Positions 1-10,612 of a stretch of DNA of 64,000 nucleotides are shown piece by piece. Origin of the DNA: Phytophthora colocasiae (lineage: Eukaryota > Oomycota > Peronosporomycetes > Peronosporales > Peronosporaceae); the NCBI GenBank assembly GCA_018806915.1, contig JAGKQI010000045.1, positions 744,001 through 808,000 on the forward strand. The letters are read 5' to 3'. The notes under the pieces are model-generated. The model was given only the letters and a program-made list of their open reading frames with translations. It was not told where the DNA came from and did not search any database. Numbering within the stretch: the first letter of the stretch is position 1; each line of letters starts with the position of its first letter. A program made the position numbers and the translations under genes.

Positions 1-1208
1 TTAAAAACGAAGTGGTGGGTGAGCTTTCTCGACGACTGCGAATGCAGGAGGAGTTCACGCCTGCATACTGTCCCTGGATCAACGGGTCCGTGGAGCGGGT
101 GAACAGAGACATCCTCCAGGTGATTCGGACCATGATCTTGGAGTACAAGATTGCTCACCACGACTGGGTTTACTTGGTACCAATGGTACAGTCAAGCCTC
201 AATCACACAGCAGTGCCATCGTTGGGCAACAGAGCACCCGTGGAGCTGTTTACTGGATTACCGTGCCCGACGCCTCTCAGAGAATTTTACCTGCCTAGCA
301 CTGGGGAGTTCAACGAGGTGCCGGCGTGTGATAAGATCGATGGATTTCTCGACGACCTTCGCAGCAGCATTCGCTCCATGCACAAGGTGGTGGAAGATCA
401 ACGCCTGAAGCAGAGGATGCTAAACAAAAAACGAGAACGTGGAGAAAACCTTGTGAATTTTACGGAGGGTGACTACGTGTTACGCTCGAGAGTGGACGAG
501 AAGAGAAGTAACAAGCTGCTTGTGACTTGGGTGGGGCCGTATCGTGTTGTACGCGCTGACGCACACTCATTCCGGGTAAAACACCTCATCACAGGCGCTG
601 AGCTGGACGTACATGCCTCTAGACTCAAGTTCTATGCAGACTCTAGCTTGGACGTTACTGAAGAACTTTTGGAACACATCTCATCGCAAGGAATTGTACT
701 GGCAATAGAGAAATTCAAAAGCCACCGATGGAATGAAGCGATACGTGACTTTGAAGTCCTGGTTCAGTGGAAAGGACTTGAGGACATTGAGGACTCGTAC
801 GAACCACTGGCCAGCTTAGCAAAGGACGTTCCCATCCTAGTGGACCAGTACGTGGCAGCTGCTGATCAAGAGCTCAAGGCACACTGGCAGTGCGCTACCA
901 CGACTGGAGAAACTACCTCGCAAGGACAGATCGCTGTGGCGGAGACGATAAAGACGACGGACAAGAACCGCCGGAAGCCCAGACGTCGACGATCGCGAAC
1001 AACGAATGCAAAAGTGCCCGATAGAAGTCTTCCCGCTGTAGCTGCGCCGCAGACTTCAGGAGTTGAACTTGGGCCTAACAACGACCAACCCGACGCAAGC
1101 ACTTCGCGTCTCGTAGAGGTACAAGCTGACGAGGGAAGTGTGAGCCGACGGACTCGTTCACGGACTGCTGGAGCCGACAGACTGGTGACCATCACCGGCA
1201 AGAAGTGA
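1..1208 (+). CDS. Ty3/gypsy pol 3' end: integrase C-terminal half plus chromodomain (5' end outside window)
   Basis: The reading frame is already open at the window edge and stops at 1206-1208, so this is the 3' part of a longer pol gene. Residues are counted from base 12. The third catalytic Glu of a retroviral-type integrase is visible in NGSVERVNRD (about residues 24-33). A typical gypsy integrase C-terminal domain follows, then a chromodomain from about residue 229 (VLVQWKGLEDIEDSYEP), then a basic tail rich in Arg/Lys. The integrase would join element cDNA to host DNA, and the chromodomain would guide it to modified histones. Both roles are family knowledge. The frame is uninterrupted here. 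No 3' LTR could be defined downstream, so the completeness of the element is unknown. Confidence 0.85.
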   Translation, partial: KNEVVGELSRRLRMQEEFTPAYCPWINGSVERVNRDILQVIRTMILEYKIAHHDWVYLVPMVQSSLNHTAVPSLGNRAPVELFTGLPCPTPLREFYLPSTGEFNEVPACDKIDGFLDDLRSSIRSMHKVVEDQRLKQRMLNKKRERGENLVNFTEGDYVLRSRVDEKRSNKLLVTWVGPYRVVRADAHSFRVKHLITGAELDVHASRLKFYADSSLDVTEELLEHISSQGIVLAIEKFKSHRWNEAIRDFEVLVQWKGLEDIEDSYEPLASLAKDVPILVDQYVAAADQELKAHWQCATTTGETTSQGQIAVAETIKTTDKNRRKPRRRRSRTTNAKVPDRSLPAVAAPQTSGVELGPNNDQPDASTSRLVEVQADEGSVSRRTRSRTAGADRLVTITGKK

Positions 1209-2156
1209 ACCAATACCCAAAGCTGGGGCGAAGAGCTGCACCGAGATCAGCCAGGGCCAGACATGGATCTGACTGCCAGGGTTATGAACGGGGTGGTCGA
1301 AGTCCAGCTGCGGAATCAAGCTTTGGGGGCTGTGTGGTGAATCGTAGGCATCAAGCCTGATTCCGCCGCCTTCAAGTTTGCGAACAGACAGTGAACTACC
1401 TGGTACATCCGGGTTGATCACAGACGGAGAGATGTCTGACTCTGGTGCATCCAAGTCAGCAATCTCCAAACATTCACGGATCTTGTAGGACAGGCCGCCA
1501 GTGATCCAAGTGGAATCTCTGGCTGTCTTGCATGTTACCCCTGATGCTGTCATCAGCATAAGGACTGTATACTTTCATTGAGACGGAAGGGTGGTGACGA
1601 CTATTCTATCCTCTCACTTTACAAAGTGCTAGCTACTGCACAAGCTGCATCAATACACTTGGCTACAAGTTTCCTGCAGGTTCGCCACCTGCCTTGCTTT
1701 GTGTTTGGTGTTGCTTCAACCTCCGGAAAACACACGAGAGCGAACGGAAAGTCAATTATTGTGGGCATTGGTATTGTATTGGAAAATACCTTGAACAGTA
1801 CAAAGCTACGCGTTGACCGCCTTCGCAACCGTGCGTAAAAAAGTAGGAGCAGATTTGCTTGGTAGTGAAGGGGTTGTTGCTGTTGGTGAGTGTTGGAATG
1901 AGGATTTATCTGGCGACGTTCACTTTCGCTCCAACAGCTCGCAACCATTGATTTGGTGGATACATCCACTTTGCAAGGCTGTCCACCACTGCAGTAGAAA
2001 AACAAAACCACTGATCGGTTTTTGTAAGAAATAATATATTTCTCAAAAAAACGAGTTTTTAAAAATAAAGTATTATGGTTGAAATATTGTATTGACCTTC
2101 CAATACAATCATTTTTTCGGAATGCCTGGTAGCAATTCACAACTTGCACTGGAATA
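1209..2156. other. No gene recognised; probable 3' tail of the gypsy element and AT-rich spacer
   Basis: Open frames here are short and match no family I know. A 12-base inverted match (ATTGTATTGGAA around 1770, complement around 2099) may be a remnant of a decayed inverted-repeat element. No LTR boundary or polypurine tract could be fixed. Confidence 0.4.
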
Positions 2157-2365
2157 CAGTATGTAGCGTAAATAGTGAACGGGTCGTAAGCTTATAACCT
2201 ACTATATAGCATGGAACCAGGTCCACAACCACACAAGATGGAGATGGGCCAAGGTACTGACCTTACCGACTAAAAATCCAGTACGTTTGCTGCACCGCTC
2301 ATCGTCACTTTATACACTACGACGCAGAATATATATCAGGCGTTCACTACTTACGCTACATACTG
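2157..2365. mobile_element. Small Tc1/mariner-type MITE with TA target duplication
   Basis: A 209-bp non-coding element is flanked on both sides by TA (2155-2156 and 2366-2367). Its ends are 25-bp inverted repeats with one mismatch, starting CAGTATGTAGCGTAA at the left and reading as the complement at the right. CAGT-type termini and a TA duplication are typical of Tc1/mariner-derived MITEs. It has no coding capacity and would depend on a transposase elsewhere. Confidence 0.75.
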
Positions 2366-2638
2366 TAACCAATCTTCAACAAACGATTATCGTTTTGATA
2401 GGTTGTACATGATTAGGGGCCGATGACTTTGACCACGGTACTCGCGATTGCATGTCTTACTCACGTCGGGAATCTTTAACTCCTTCGTTCCCGAATGTTT
2501 TTGCGTTTCGAGTTCAACTAAAATGATTGCGTTTCGAGTTCAACTAAAATGACTAGCCGAGTGCCGCCCGCTTTTGCGGGCGGTTTGTATGTGTTTGGTT
2601 GAAACCCGTGGGGCTCACTGTTCCAGTTCGCCCCACTA

Positions 2639-3630
2639 CACCTTTTAACCTTCAAAATGTCAAAAAGAAAATTCAATACGTCAAAACGTAAATTCAAAAC
2701 GACACAGATAAAGAAGGGTGTCGATCCAAATTCTTATAATTCGGTTACAAAGGTAAATGACCAACAGGCATGTCGTTCATCTGGATAGCTGCTGCGTGAA
2801 ACTTGAACGTGTGCAGCGAACAGTTGGAACAGAGCCGAGGAGTGATTGCCTCCTCGATGAGTAGTTCTGCAGCCATCAGAAGGTACTCCTCGCGATGCTC
2901 CTGGATTGTTCGATGCGGCGGTACTTGGAGGATTGCTTTGCGGTGCTGAGCCAAGAATCGCTTCACCATTGACTTGAAAACGGAGAAACAATTCTCGATC
3001 GGATTAAGCATGGGGGAATAAGGCCCCAGCCGAAGGAGTGCTGCGCCAGCAAACTCGTCTTCCTTGAAGACGTCTTCGACGTGAGTATGGCAAGGAGCAT
3101 TATCAGCAACAATCACCACGTTGTCCAGCGATGAAGTAAGTAGGCGACGTGCTCTTCCGTGATCTTAGCGTTGCGTTTTCCACCACGAGGCTTTCTTGGC
3201 GACGCCTCCCAGTCATCGTTAGTTTGTGCTGCGGTAATCCAGCGGTATGCCGAGCGTAGATTAACGTCGCTTTTCACCGCAACATCCTTCCAGTCTTTGC
3301 CAGCATTGGCGGCGCGCAGAACGCGCTTGATGGTTGCTTCATCGTACAGCATAGAAGATTCGTAGTGGAGGGTAGCTTGCTTCTTGAACGTAGTATTAGA
3401 GAATGTGTTAGGACCACGGAAGCGTGGGGCGATTGTTGGATGGAGCGCTAGAATCAACACCGTCCAGCAGTTTTGGCGCCGTTCCTTCCCGCCATTAAAA
3501 ACCCCTTTAGTTGATAATACCCTGTCTTTAGTGATGACAATATAATATTGGTTTTGTACGCCTGTGTCGTTTTGAATTTACGTTTTGACGTATTGAATTT
3601 TCTTTTTGACATTTTGAAGGTTAAAAGGTG
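2639..3630 (-). mobile_element. Decayed Tc1/mariner-like transposon with perfect 69-bp inverted repeats
   Basis: The ends are exact inverted repeats of 69 bp (2639-2707 and 3562-3630), starting CACCTTTTAACCTTC. TA flanks both sides (2637-2638 and 3631-3632). Removing the element plus one TA restores the satellite sequence CCCCACTACTCTCC. The element is 992 bp and lies wholly inside array unit 1. It carries a broken transposase on the minus strand. The perfect inverted repeats contrast with the damaged gene, so this copy was probably mobilised in trans by a complete relative. Confidence 0.88.
2745..3460 (-). pseudogene. Tc1/IS630-like DDE transposase, internally deleted and frameshifted
   Basis: Two frames on the minus strand make up the remnant. 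The upstream one (3460-3113) has a helix-turn-helix-like N-terminal region (ATIKRVLRAANAGKDWKDVA, then SAYRWI). The downstream one (3119-2745) has the second catalytic Asp and the C-terminal acidic residue in VADNAPCH and SPMLNPIENCFS, as in DDE endonucleases of the Tc1/IS630 group. The region that should hold the first catalytic Asp is missing between them, and the frames differ. The gene is therefore dead, although the ends of its element are perfect. Confidence 0.82.
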
Positions 3631-6600
3631 TACTCTCCATCGGCGCCACACCTTCGGCGCGCGCCGGTTGGCCGAGGTCGGTAGGATGCATTTTAGCCAA
3701 TCACCGGTCTGTAAAAGCTGCGAGCTCGTACTTATCAAAGCATTTTTATCGTACTTAGCTTCATTTTGTCCAATGAAAGTTTTGTGGACGGGTGTGCGGA
3801 CCAATCAGAGGCCATTGAGAGGGTTATCATTAGTGGGCTATATTTGTAATTTTGGCATTCCTGAGAGCAGTCTAGAAGATAGGGATAGGCTACACCATGG
3901 GACAATACAGTATAGAATACGTACATGTACAAAATGGAGAGACAGGTAGCTACGCAGGTTTATGCGCTAAGACGTTGAACAGACACACAGACACACAGAC
4001 ACGGCACTAGCCTAGAGGGTAGAGACTAGCCGAGTGCCGCCCGCTTTTGCGGGCGGTTTGTATGTGTTTGGTTGAAACCCGTGGGGCTCACTGTTCCAGT
4101 TCGCCCCACTACTCACCATCGGCGCCACACCTTCGGCGCGCGCCAGTTGGCCGAGGTGCTACCTTCGCTTCGCTCGGTAGGATGTATTTTAGCCAATCAC
4201 CGGTCTGTAAAGCGGGGCAGCTCAGCATTTTAATCGTGCTGCTTAATTTTGTCCAATCAACATTTTGTGGCCGGGTAAAAAGGACCAATCAGAGGCCATT
4301 GAGAGGGTTATCATTAGTGGGCTTTATTTGTAATTTTGGCATTCCTGAGAGCAGTCTAGAACGTAGGGATGAAGGCTACACCAAGGAAAAATAAGCAGTA
4401 ATAGAATACGTACATGTACGAAATGGAGAGACAGAGGTAGCTACGCAGGTTTATGCGCTAAGACGTTGAACAGACACACAGACACACAGACACGGCACCA
4501 GCCTAGAGGGTAGAGACTAGCCGGTGCGCCGCTTCCGCTTTTGCGGGCGGTTTGTATGGCGTGTTTGGTTGAGTTCCGTGGGGCTCACTGTTCCAGTTCG
4601 CCCCACTACTCTCCATCAACGCCACACCTTCGGCGTGCGCCAAGTTTGGTCGAGGTATACCTTCGCTTCGCTCAGTAGGATGTATTTTTAGCCAATCACT
4701 GGTCTGCAGCGGGAGCAGCTCAGCATTTTAATCGTACTTTGCTTAATTTTGTCCAATCAAATATTTTGTGACCGCGTGCGGACCAATCAGAGGCCATTGA
4801 GAGGGTTATCATTAGTGGGGCTTTATTTGTAATTTTGGCATTCCGTGAGAGCAGTCTAGAACCTTAGGGATAGAAGGCTACACCATGGGAAAATACAGTA
4901 GCGAAGAAACCTACATGTACGAAATGGAGAGAGACAGGTAGTTACGCAGGTTTATGCGCTAAGACGTTGAACAGACACACAGACACACAGACACGGGACT
5001 AGCCTGCTGTGTTGAGACTAGCTGAGTGTGCTGCCCTCCGCTTTTGCGGGCGGCTTGTATGTGTTTGGATTTGAAAACCCGTGGGGCCTTACTGGCCAGT
5101 TCGCCCCACTACCCTCCATCGGCGCCACACCTTCGGCGCGCGCCAGTTATTGGCCGAAGGTGCTACTTTCGCTTCGCTCGGTAGGATGTATTGTAATCAC
5201 CGGTCTGTAAAGCGGGGCAGCAGCTCAGCATTTTAATCGTACTTTGCTTAATTTTTGTCCAATCAAATATTTTGTGGCCAGGTGTGCGGACCAATCAGAA
5301 TAGGCCATTGAGAGGGTTATCATTAGTGAGCTTTATTTGTAATTTTGGAATTTCCTGAGAGCAGTCTAGAACGTAGGGATAGGTTCACCCGTGAGGAAAA
5401 AATACAGTATAGAATACGTGTACATATACGAAATGGAGAGACAGGTAGCTACGCAAAGTTATGCGCTACGACATTGAACAGACACACAGACACGGCACTA
5501 GCCTAGAGGGCAGAGATTGCTGAGCCGAGTGCCGCCCGCTTTTGCGGGCGGTTTTGTATGTGTTTGGTTGAAAACCCGTGGGGCTCACTGTTCCGATTCG
5601 CCCCAATTACTCTCCATCGGCGCCATACACCGCTTCGGCGCGCTTTCCAGTTGACGAGGTGCTACTCTTCGCTTCGCTCGGTAGGATGTATTTTAGCCAA
5701 TCACTGGTCTGTAAAGCGGGGGCAGCTTCAGCATTTTAATCGTACTTTGGCTTAATTTTGTCCAATCAAATATTTTGTGGCCGGGTGTGCGGAATCAATC
5801 AGAGGCCATTGAGAGTGGTTATCATTAGTGGGCTTTATTTGTAATTTTGGCATTCCTGAGAGCAGTCTGGGAACATGAGGATAGGGCTACACCATGGGAA
5901 AATACAGTGTAGAAAAACCTACATATGTACAGAAATGGAGAGACAGGTAGCTACGCGGGTTTTGTGCGCTAAGACGTTGAACGGACACACAGACACACAG
6001 ACACGGGACTAGCCTACTGTGTGCTGAGACTAGCGGAAGTGTTGCCCGCTTTTGCGGGCGGTTTGTATGTGTTTGCTGAAACCCGTGGTGCTCAACTGTT
6101 TCCAGTTCGCCCCACTACTTCACCATCGGCGCCACACCTTCGGCGCGCGCCAGTTAGCCGAGGTGCTACCTTCGCTTTAACTCAGTAGGATGTATTTTAG
6201 CCAATCACCGGTCTGTAAAGCGGGGCAGCTCAGCATTTTAATCGTAACAGCTTACTTTTTGTCCAATTAAATATTTTGTGGCCGGGTGTGCGGACCAATC
6301 AGAGGCCATTGAGAGGGTTATCATTAGTGGGCTATATTTGTAATTTTGGCATTCCTGAGAGCAGTCTAGAACATAGGGATAAAGGCTACACCAAGGGAAA
6401 ATACAGTATAGAATATACAATGCCTTCTTCTGACAAAATGGAGAGACAGGTAGTTACGCAGAGTTTTATGCGCTAAGACGTTGAACATACACAACGGACA
6501 CACAGACGCCGCACTAGCCCTAGAGTAGAGAGACCTAGCCGAGTAGCGCCGCCCGCTTTTGCGGGCGGTTTGTATGTGTTTGGATTTGAAACTCCGTGGG

Positions 6601-7939
6601 ACTCACTGTTCCAGTTCTGCGCCCCACCACTCACCTATCGGCGCCACACCTTCCCGGCGCGCGCCAGTTCAGCCGAGGTGGTTACCTTCGCTTCGCTCGG
6701 TAGAATATATTTTAGCCGAGTGGCGCCGCCCGCTTTTGCGACGGTTTTGTATATGTGTTTGATTTGGCCGTGGGGCCTCACTGTTCCAGTTCGCCCCACT
6801 ACTCACCACTCAACGCCACACCTTCGGCGCGCGCCAGCTCAGCTGTGCTACCTTTCGGTAGGATGTATTTTAACCAATCATCAGTGGTGGGCTGCGAGCT
6901 CCCGCAGCTACTATTTCGTACTTATCAAAGCATTTCAGCCAGGTACCGCCCGCTTTTGCGGGCGGATTTTAATATAATGTTTGGACGAAGCCCGTGGTGC
7001 CTCATTTGTTCCAGTTCGCCCCAATTACCGCCACCATCGGCGCCACACCTTCAGCGCTTGCCAGTTGTGGCGAGGTACCTTCGCTTCGCTCGGTAGGGAT
7101 GCATTTTGGCCAATCACCCAGTGGAAGGCCATGAGCTCGCGAGCCGTGTTACTATTTCGTACTTATCGAAGCTAATTTTAGCCGAGTACCGCCCGCTTTT
7201 GCGGGCGGTTTGTATGTGTTTAGTTGAAACCCGTGGGGCCTACTGTTCCAGTTCCTTACTGCTGCTCACATCGGCGCCACACCTTCGGCGCGCCAGTTGG
7301 CTGAGGTGCTACCTTCAACCCCAGCTCGGTAGGATGTATTTTTAGCCGAGTACGCCCGCTTTTGCGGGCGGTGTGTATGTGCTTGGATTTGAAACCCGTG
7401 GTGCTCACTGTTCCGGATTCGCTCCAATTACTCACCACCGGCGCCACACCTTCGGCGCGCGCCAGTTGGTTGAGGTGCTACCTTCGCTTCGCTCGGTAGG
7501 ATGTATTTTTAGCCAATCACCGGTCATAAGCCGGGCAGCTCAGCATTTGTTAATCGTACTTAGCTTACTTTTGTCCAATCAAATATTTTGTACGGTGTAC
7601 GGATCCAAATCAGAGGCCATTGAGAGGGTTATCATTAGTGAGCTACTCAGCAGCAATTTTGTCATTTCCTGAGAGCAGTCTAGAACATAGGGATAACGTA
7701 ATTTTGGCATTCCTGAGAGCAGTCTAGAACGTAGGGATAGGCTACACTATGGGAAAATACAGTATAGAATACGTACATGTACACAATGGAGAGACAGGTA
7801 GCTACGCAGGTTTATGCGCTAAGACGTTGAACACACACACAACGGACACACAGACACACAGACACACAGACACACAGACACGGCACTAGCCTAGAGGGTA
7901 GAGATGCTCTATTCAACTTGCATTTAGCAGTTTGGGCAA

Positions 7940-9131
7940 CTAAAACAGCTTAATATTTGCTAAGGCCTCGTCCGCTTTCTTCTTGTCCATCTCCTTTGCT
8001 TTCTTCACGACGTCCGCCATGTACGGGCGTTTGGCAAGCATGGTGATGGCATCGTCGTACGAAACCTAATGAAACAAAAAAGCTCAGTTAAAATCCTCCA
8101 AACACTCGAAACTTCCGCAGCATTTAAGCACGTACCCAGAGACGGTAGCGAAGACTCTCAGCCCAATCGTCGTAAACCGTGCTAGCCTTCATCATGTAAG
8201 CGTATGCGGTGGAACCCTCCGTGAACTCGAAATCTCCCAGTTTGTGCAGTAGTTGGCCCTTGACTCCTCCCTCTTCAATAACCTCGCGCAACGCAGCCTT
8301 CTCAATGTCTTCTCCTTTATCCCAGCCTCCTTTGGGCAGCAAAAAGTCGCCCTTCTTTGGCTTTGAACTTGAAATCAAGAGCACCTTGCCATTGATGTCA
8401 TCACCTTTAGAAACGACAGCGGCTGACAAAAGACGCTGCCCATTCGCGCCTAAGAGCTGATCTCTGCGACCAACGTGTGACACCAGGAATTCCGCAGGAG
8501 GAAGTTTCATGTTCTCAGTATGCACCATTTTCCTACGCATTCCGTCAGGAGTTGCCTTGGTTCCCTCGACTTTGTTTAGGATATCATCCGCCCTCATCAC
8601 TTCGATGTCGTCCAGCTGCCTCAGCGCTGATAAGCTCAATTTCTCCACCTCGGTGTCCTTGTAGACAACGTTCGCCTTGAGCTTTTTCACCAGCCGTCCA
8701 GTCTCAGCAAACTCCTTGGTTTTTTTCTGCAGAACTTTCCACTTGCTCGCCTTGGCTGCCTTCTCCAGCATGTCATCTCCTTTGGCTGCCTTCTTTAGCA
8801 TGTCGTCCGTTTTTGCTGCCTTGGATACAGCTTCGTCCGCTTTGGTTATCTTGGAAACCACGTCGTCTATCTTCTCAACGGGGAGTATTCCTCTCTCCTC
8901 TTTTTCCGAATCGACTTCCTCGTCTGTATCGGCCTCCTCGTCTGGATCCAGTTCATTGAGCTCGTCGGAGTAGTAGTGACGCAGAGAACGCTTAACTTGA
9001 TTGTTCTCTAATGCTAGCAGGCGAGGCAGGAGCTTTGTTTTCGAATCGACAGCCACAATACCAATTTGGTTAGCGGCGACCGATTGGACGGATATGACTA
9101 CGCTCAGAGTCACGAGAAATAGGACACGCAT
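7940..9131 (-). CDS. Secreted RxLR-dEER effector candidate with a Nudix hydrolase domain (Avr3b-like)
   Basis: Two exons (9131-8136 and 8065-7940) are joined across a 70-bp GT-AG intron (8066-8135) and give 373 codons. I chose the ATG at 9131 over the upstream one at 9296 because it begins a clean signal peptide (MRVLFLVTLSVVISVQSVAA). RSLR lies at residues 48-51 and an acidic run ending EKEER at 76-80, the usual RxLR-dEER spacing for delivery into plant cells. Residues 97-129 are Lys/Asp-rich imperfect repeats (KAAKTDDMLKKAAKGDDMLEK). The Nudix box at 268-290 fits GX5EX7REUXEEXGU completely, with REVIEEGGV at its end, so pyrophosphohydrolase activity is likely. Known Phytophthora relatives act as virulence factors in the host; whether this one does is inference. 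The satellite array ends about 40 bp downstream. Confidence 0.87.
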
Positions 9132-9762
9132 GGCCAGAAAGCAGATTGAGAAGTGAGCAGCATAGTCGGAGAGATCTATCGCAGATTTTGTGGGTGGTTT
9201 GAGCCGGTAACTGTTGACATTTCTCGAGATGTGTATCGCGGTGTTGTCCGATTCACAAAAAAAAATGATGTGAATTTGTAAAGAGTACAGAATCACTTCC
9301 TAATAAACGCAACTCTTGTTTTTAACCCTATCGTTAAGACATCCCATCGTGTTAACTGGCATGAAAAGTGAAGTCGATATCAATTACTGTACATCCCACA
9401 CAGAATCTAGGATTTTCGTTTTGTTGTGTACGGCTCTTGGAGTCCATGACACCTACATTTTATACATGTTTACCATGTGTTTGCAGTTCGATTTAGTTTA
9501 CAATGTACTATGGAAGTTAACCGAACCTGGATAGAAAACATGAATACTAGTATTAATTAAAAGTCTCATAATCACCAGGCTCGTAATCGCCCATGTACGA
9601 ATGTTTAATGTCACTTCTTTCAGTGCTGTAGTGAGATTTACAGTACAGTAGATGGTAAGTTACGGCAGCGTGTAAATGATTAGGTGTGGGCTCTCGCTCG
9701 ATGTTGATGGTACAACCTGGAGGCCCAAGCAGTTTCACAAATATCCTGATGATTTGCCGGTA
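9132..9762. other. Intergenic; 5' flank of the effector gene, no gene recognised
   Basis: AT-rich sequence holding the presumed promoter of the minus-strand effector. I could not identify a convincing core promoter element. Open frames are short and unsupported. Confidence 0.4.
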
Positions 9763-10612
9763 CCGAATAATACTTCTCCGATCCGACAACTTGTCCGATC
9801 CGACACCTCGCATTTGGCCAATCAAACAGAGCCATTTTCAAAGTTGGCCTATAGCCTGCAACTACTTGTCCGATCCAGTCCCGCAGCCAACACAGAACGG
9901 ACACTCATTCCAACTGTTTACTGACCATTTTCCGCAAATCACTTCTTCGATTGGTTGAATATTATTTATAATAGCTGTAAACTTTGCTTTGCCGATTCTA
10001 TTGGATAAAACAGAATTTTGTAATGAACAAAGGATAGTGATGATGCTGTAGATAGGATGCTGTCGGAGCTCAACTTGACAGAGTACACCGATCGACAGAA
10101 TGCATGGTCCATATAAAAAGAGCGCCTGTGATATAGAATTGTGTACACATATTGTTATCAACCAATCAAATCACCCGTCGCAGCGTTCAATCGCTAAAAT
10201 AAAACTCCACTAGCCACTCGATAAAACGGAGGTCTCCACCAGCCACTCGATAAAATGGAGGCAGCGGACGAGGAGTCCTCGCAGACCCCACCACCCGCGA
10301 CAGTATTGCAGGAGGCAGAGGAGGTTGCCACCACAGGCTGTCACTAGTGCATTTAACAAGGCACTTAAAACCATTTTTTAGTGCAAATACAGGTGCTCTC
10401 TATCTTTTACCAAAATCGTTATTAATTCGTTCTCACATAACCAGTCTACACACGCAGGACAGACTTTGCACCTGCGGGAAAGTGGTTCATGCATTCTGTC
10501 AATCTGTGTAGGCGGCTTAACGGCTATGCACGGCAGATTGAACTTTGAACACGTCTTTGAATTTTGAACCTCACCTGCAGGTCGGGTGTCGGATCGGAGA
10601 AGTATTATTCGG
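9763..10612. mobile_element. MITE-like element with 26-bp inverted repeats and TA flanks
   Basis: The left end CCGAATAATACTTCTCCGAT continues to 9788 and has an exact 26-bp complement at 10587-10612. TA flanks both ends (9761-9762 and 10613-10614). The subterminal motif TTGTCCGATCC recurs at about 9791 and 9867. The 850-bp interior has no credible gene. The TA duplication suggests a Tc1/mariner-type mobiliser, but the termini differ from those of the two other TA elements in the window. Confidence 0.65.

Larger units (their letters stand above)
2551..7902 (+). repeat. Tandem array of an approximately 490-bp unit, 11 copies (four shortened)
   Basis: Unit starts (GACTAGCCGAG or variant) fall near 2551, 4024, 4515, 5016, 5515, 6028, 6532, 6714, 6936, 7181 and 7345. 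Full units are about 479-513 bp once the transposon in unit 1 is discounted. Units 7-10 are cut to about 160-245 bp. Each full unit carries an 8-bp-stem, TTTT-loop hairpin (for example 4037-4056), a GC-rich TTCG-loop hairpin (GGCGCCACACCTTCGGCGCG), three CCAAT pentamers (4192-4290 in unit 2) and a CACAGA microsatellite near its end. The last unit has an internal duplication around CCTGAGAGCAGTCTAGAAC. Open frames in the units are not conserved in length or frame, so I treat it as satellite-like non-coding DNA. A structured-RNA or regulatory role is possible but unproven. Confidence 0.85.

Noticed and set aside
1158..1559. Minus-strand 133-codon open frame after the first gypsy gene
   Set aside because: No motif, and it overlaps the coding end of pol antisense. 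Unlike 40493-41806 there is no second copy to support it.
4037..4056. GC hairpin with T loop as a bacterial-type terminator
   Set aside because: The organism is a eukaryote and no gene ends here. The hairpin is part of each satellite unit.
4070..4082. GGTTGAAACCC as a tRNA-type B box (Pol III promoter)
   Set aside because: No A box at proper spacing and no tRNA fold; too weak to call.
7680..7700. TAGGGATAACG resembling part of a homing-endonuclease site
   Set aside because: The match is short, arises from the satellite unit itself, and no endonuclease gene is present.
2551..7902. Many open frames starting MCLVE or MYVFG inside the tandem units
   Set aside because: Their length and frame differ from unit to unit because small indels are not multiples of three, so they are not protein-coding.
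2551..7902. CRISPR-like array
   Set aside because: Units are about 490 bp, with no short repeat-spacer pattern and no cas genes.
8209..8973. Plus-strand frames opposite the effector
   Set aside because: Ser-rich shadows of the acidic minus-strand gene, with no features of their own.
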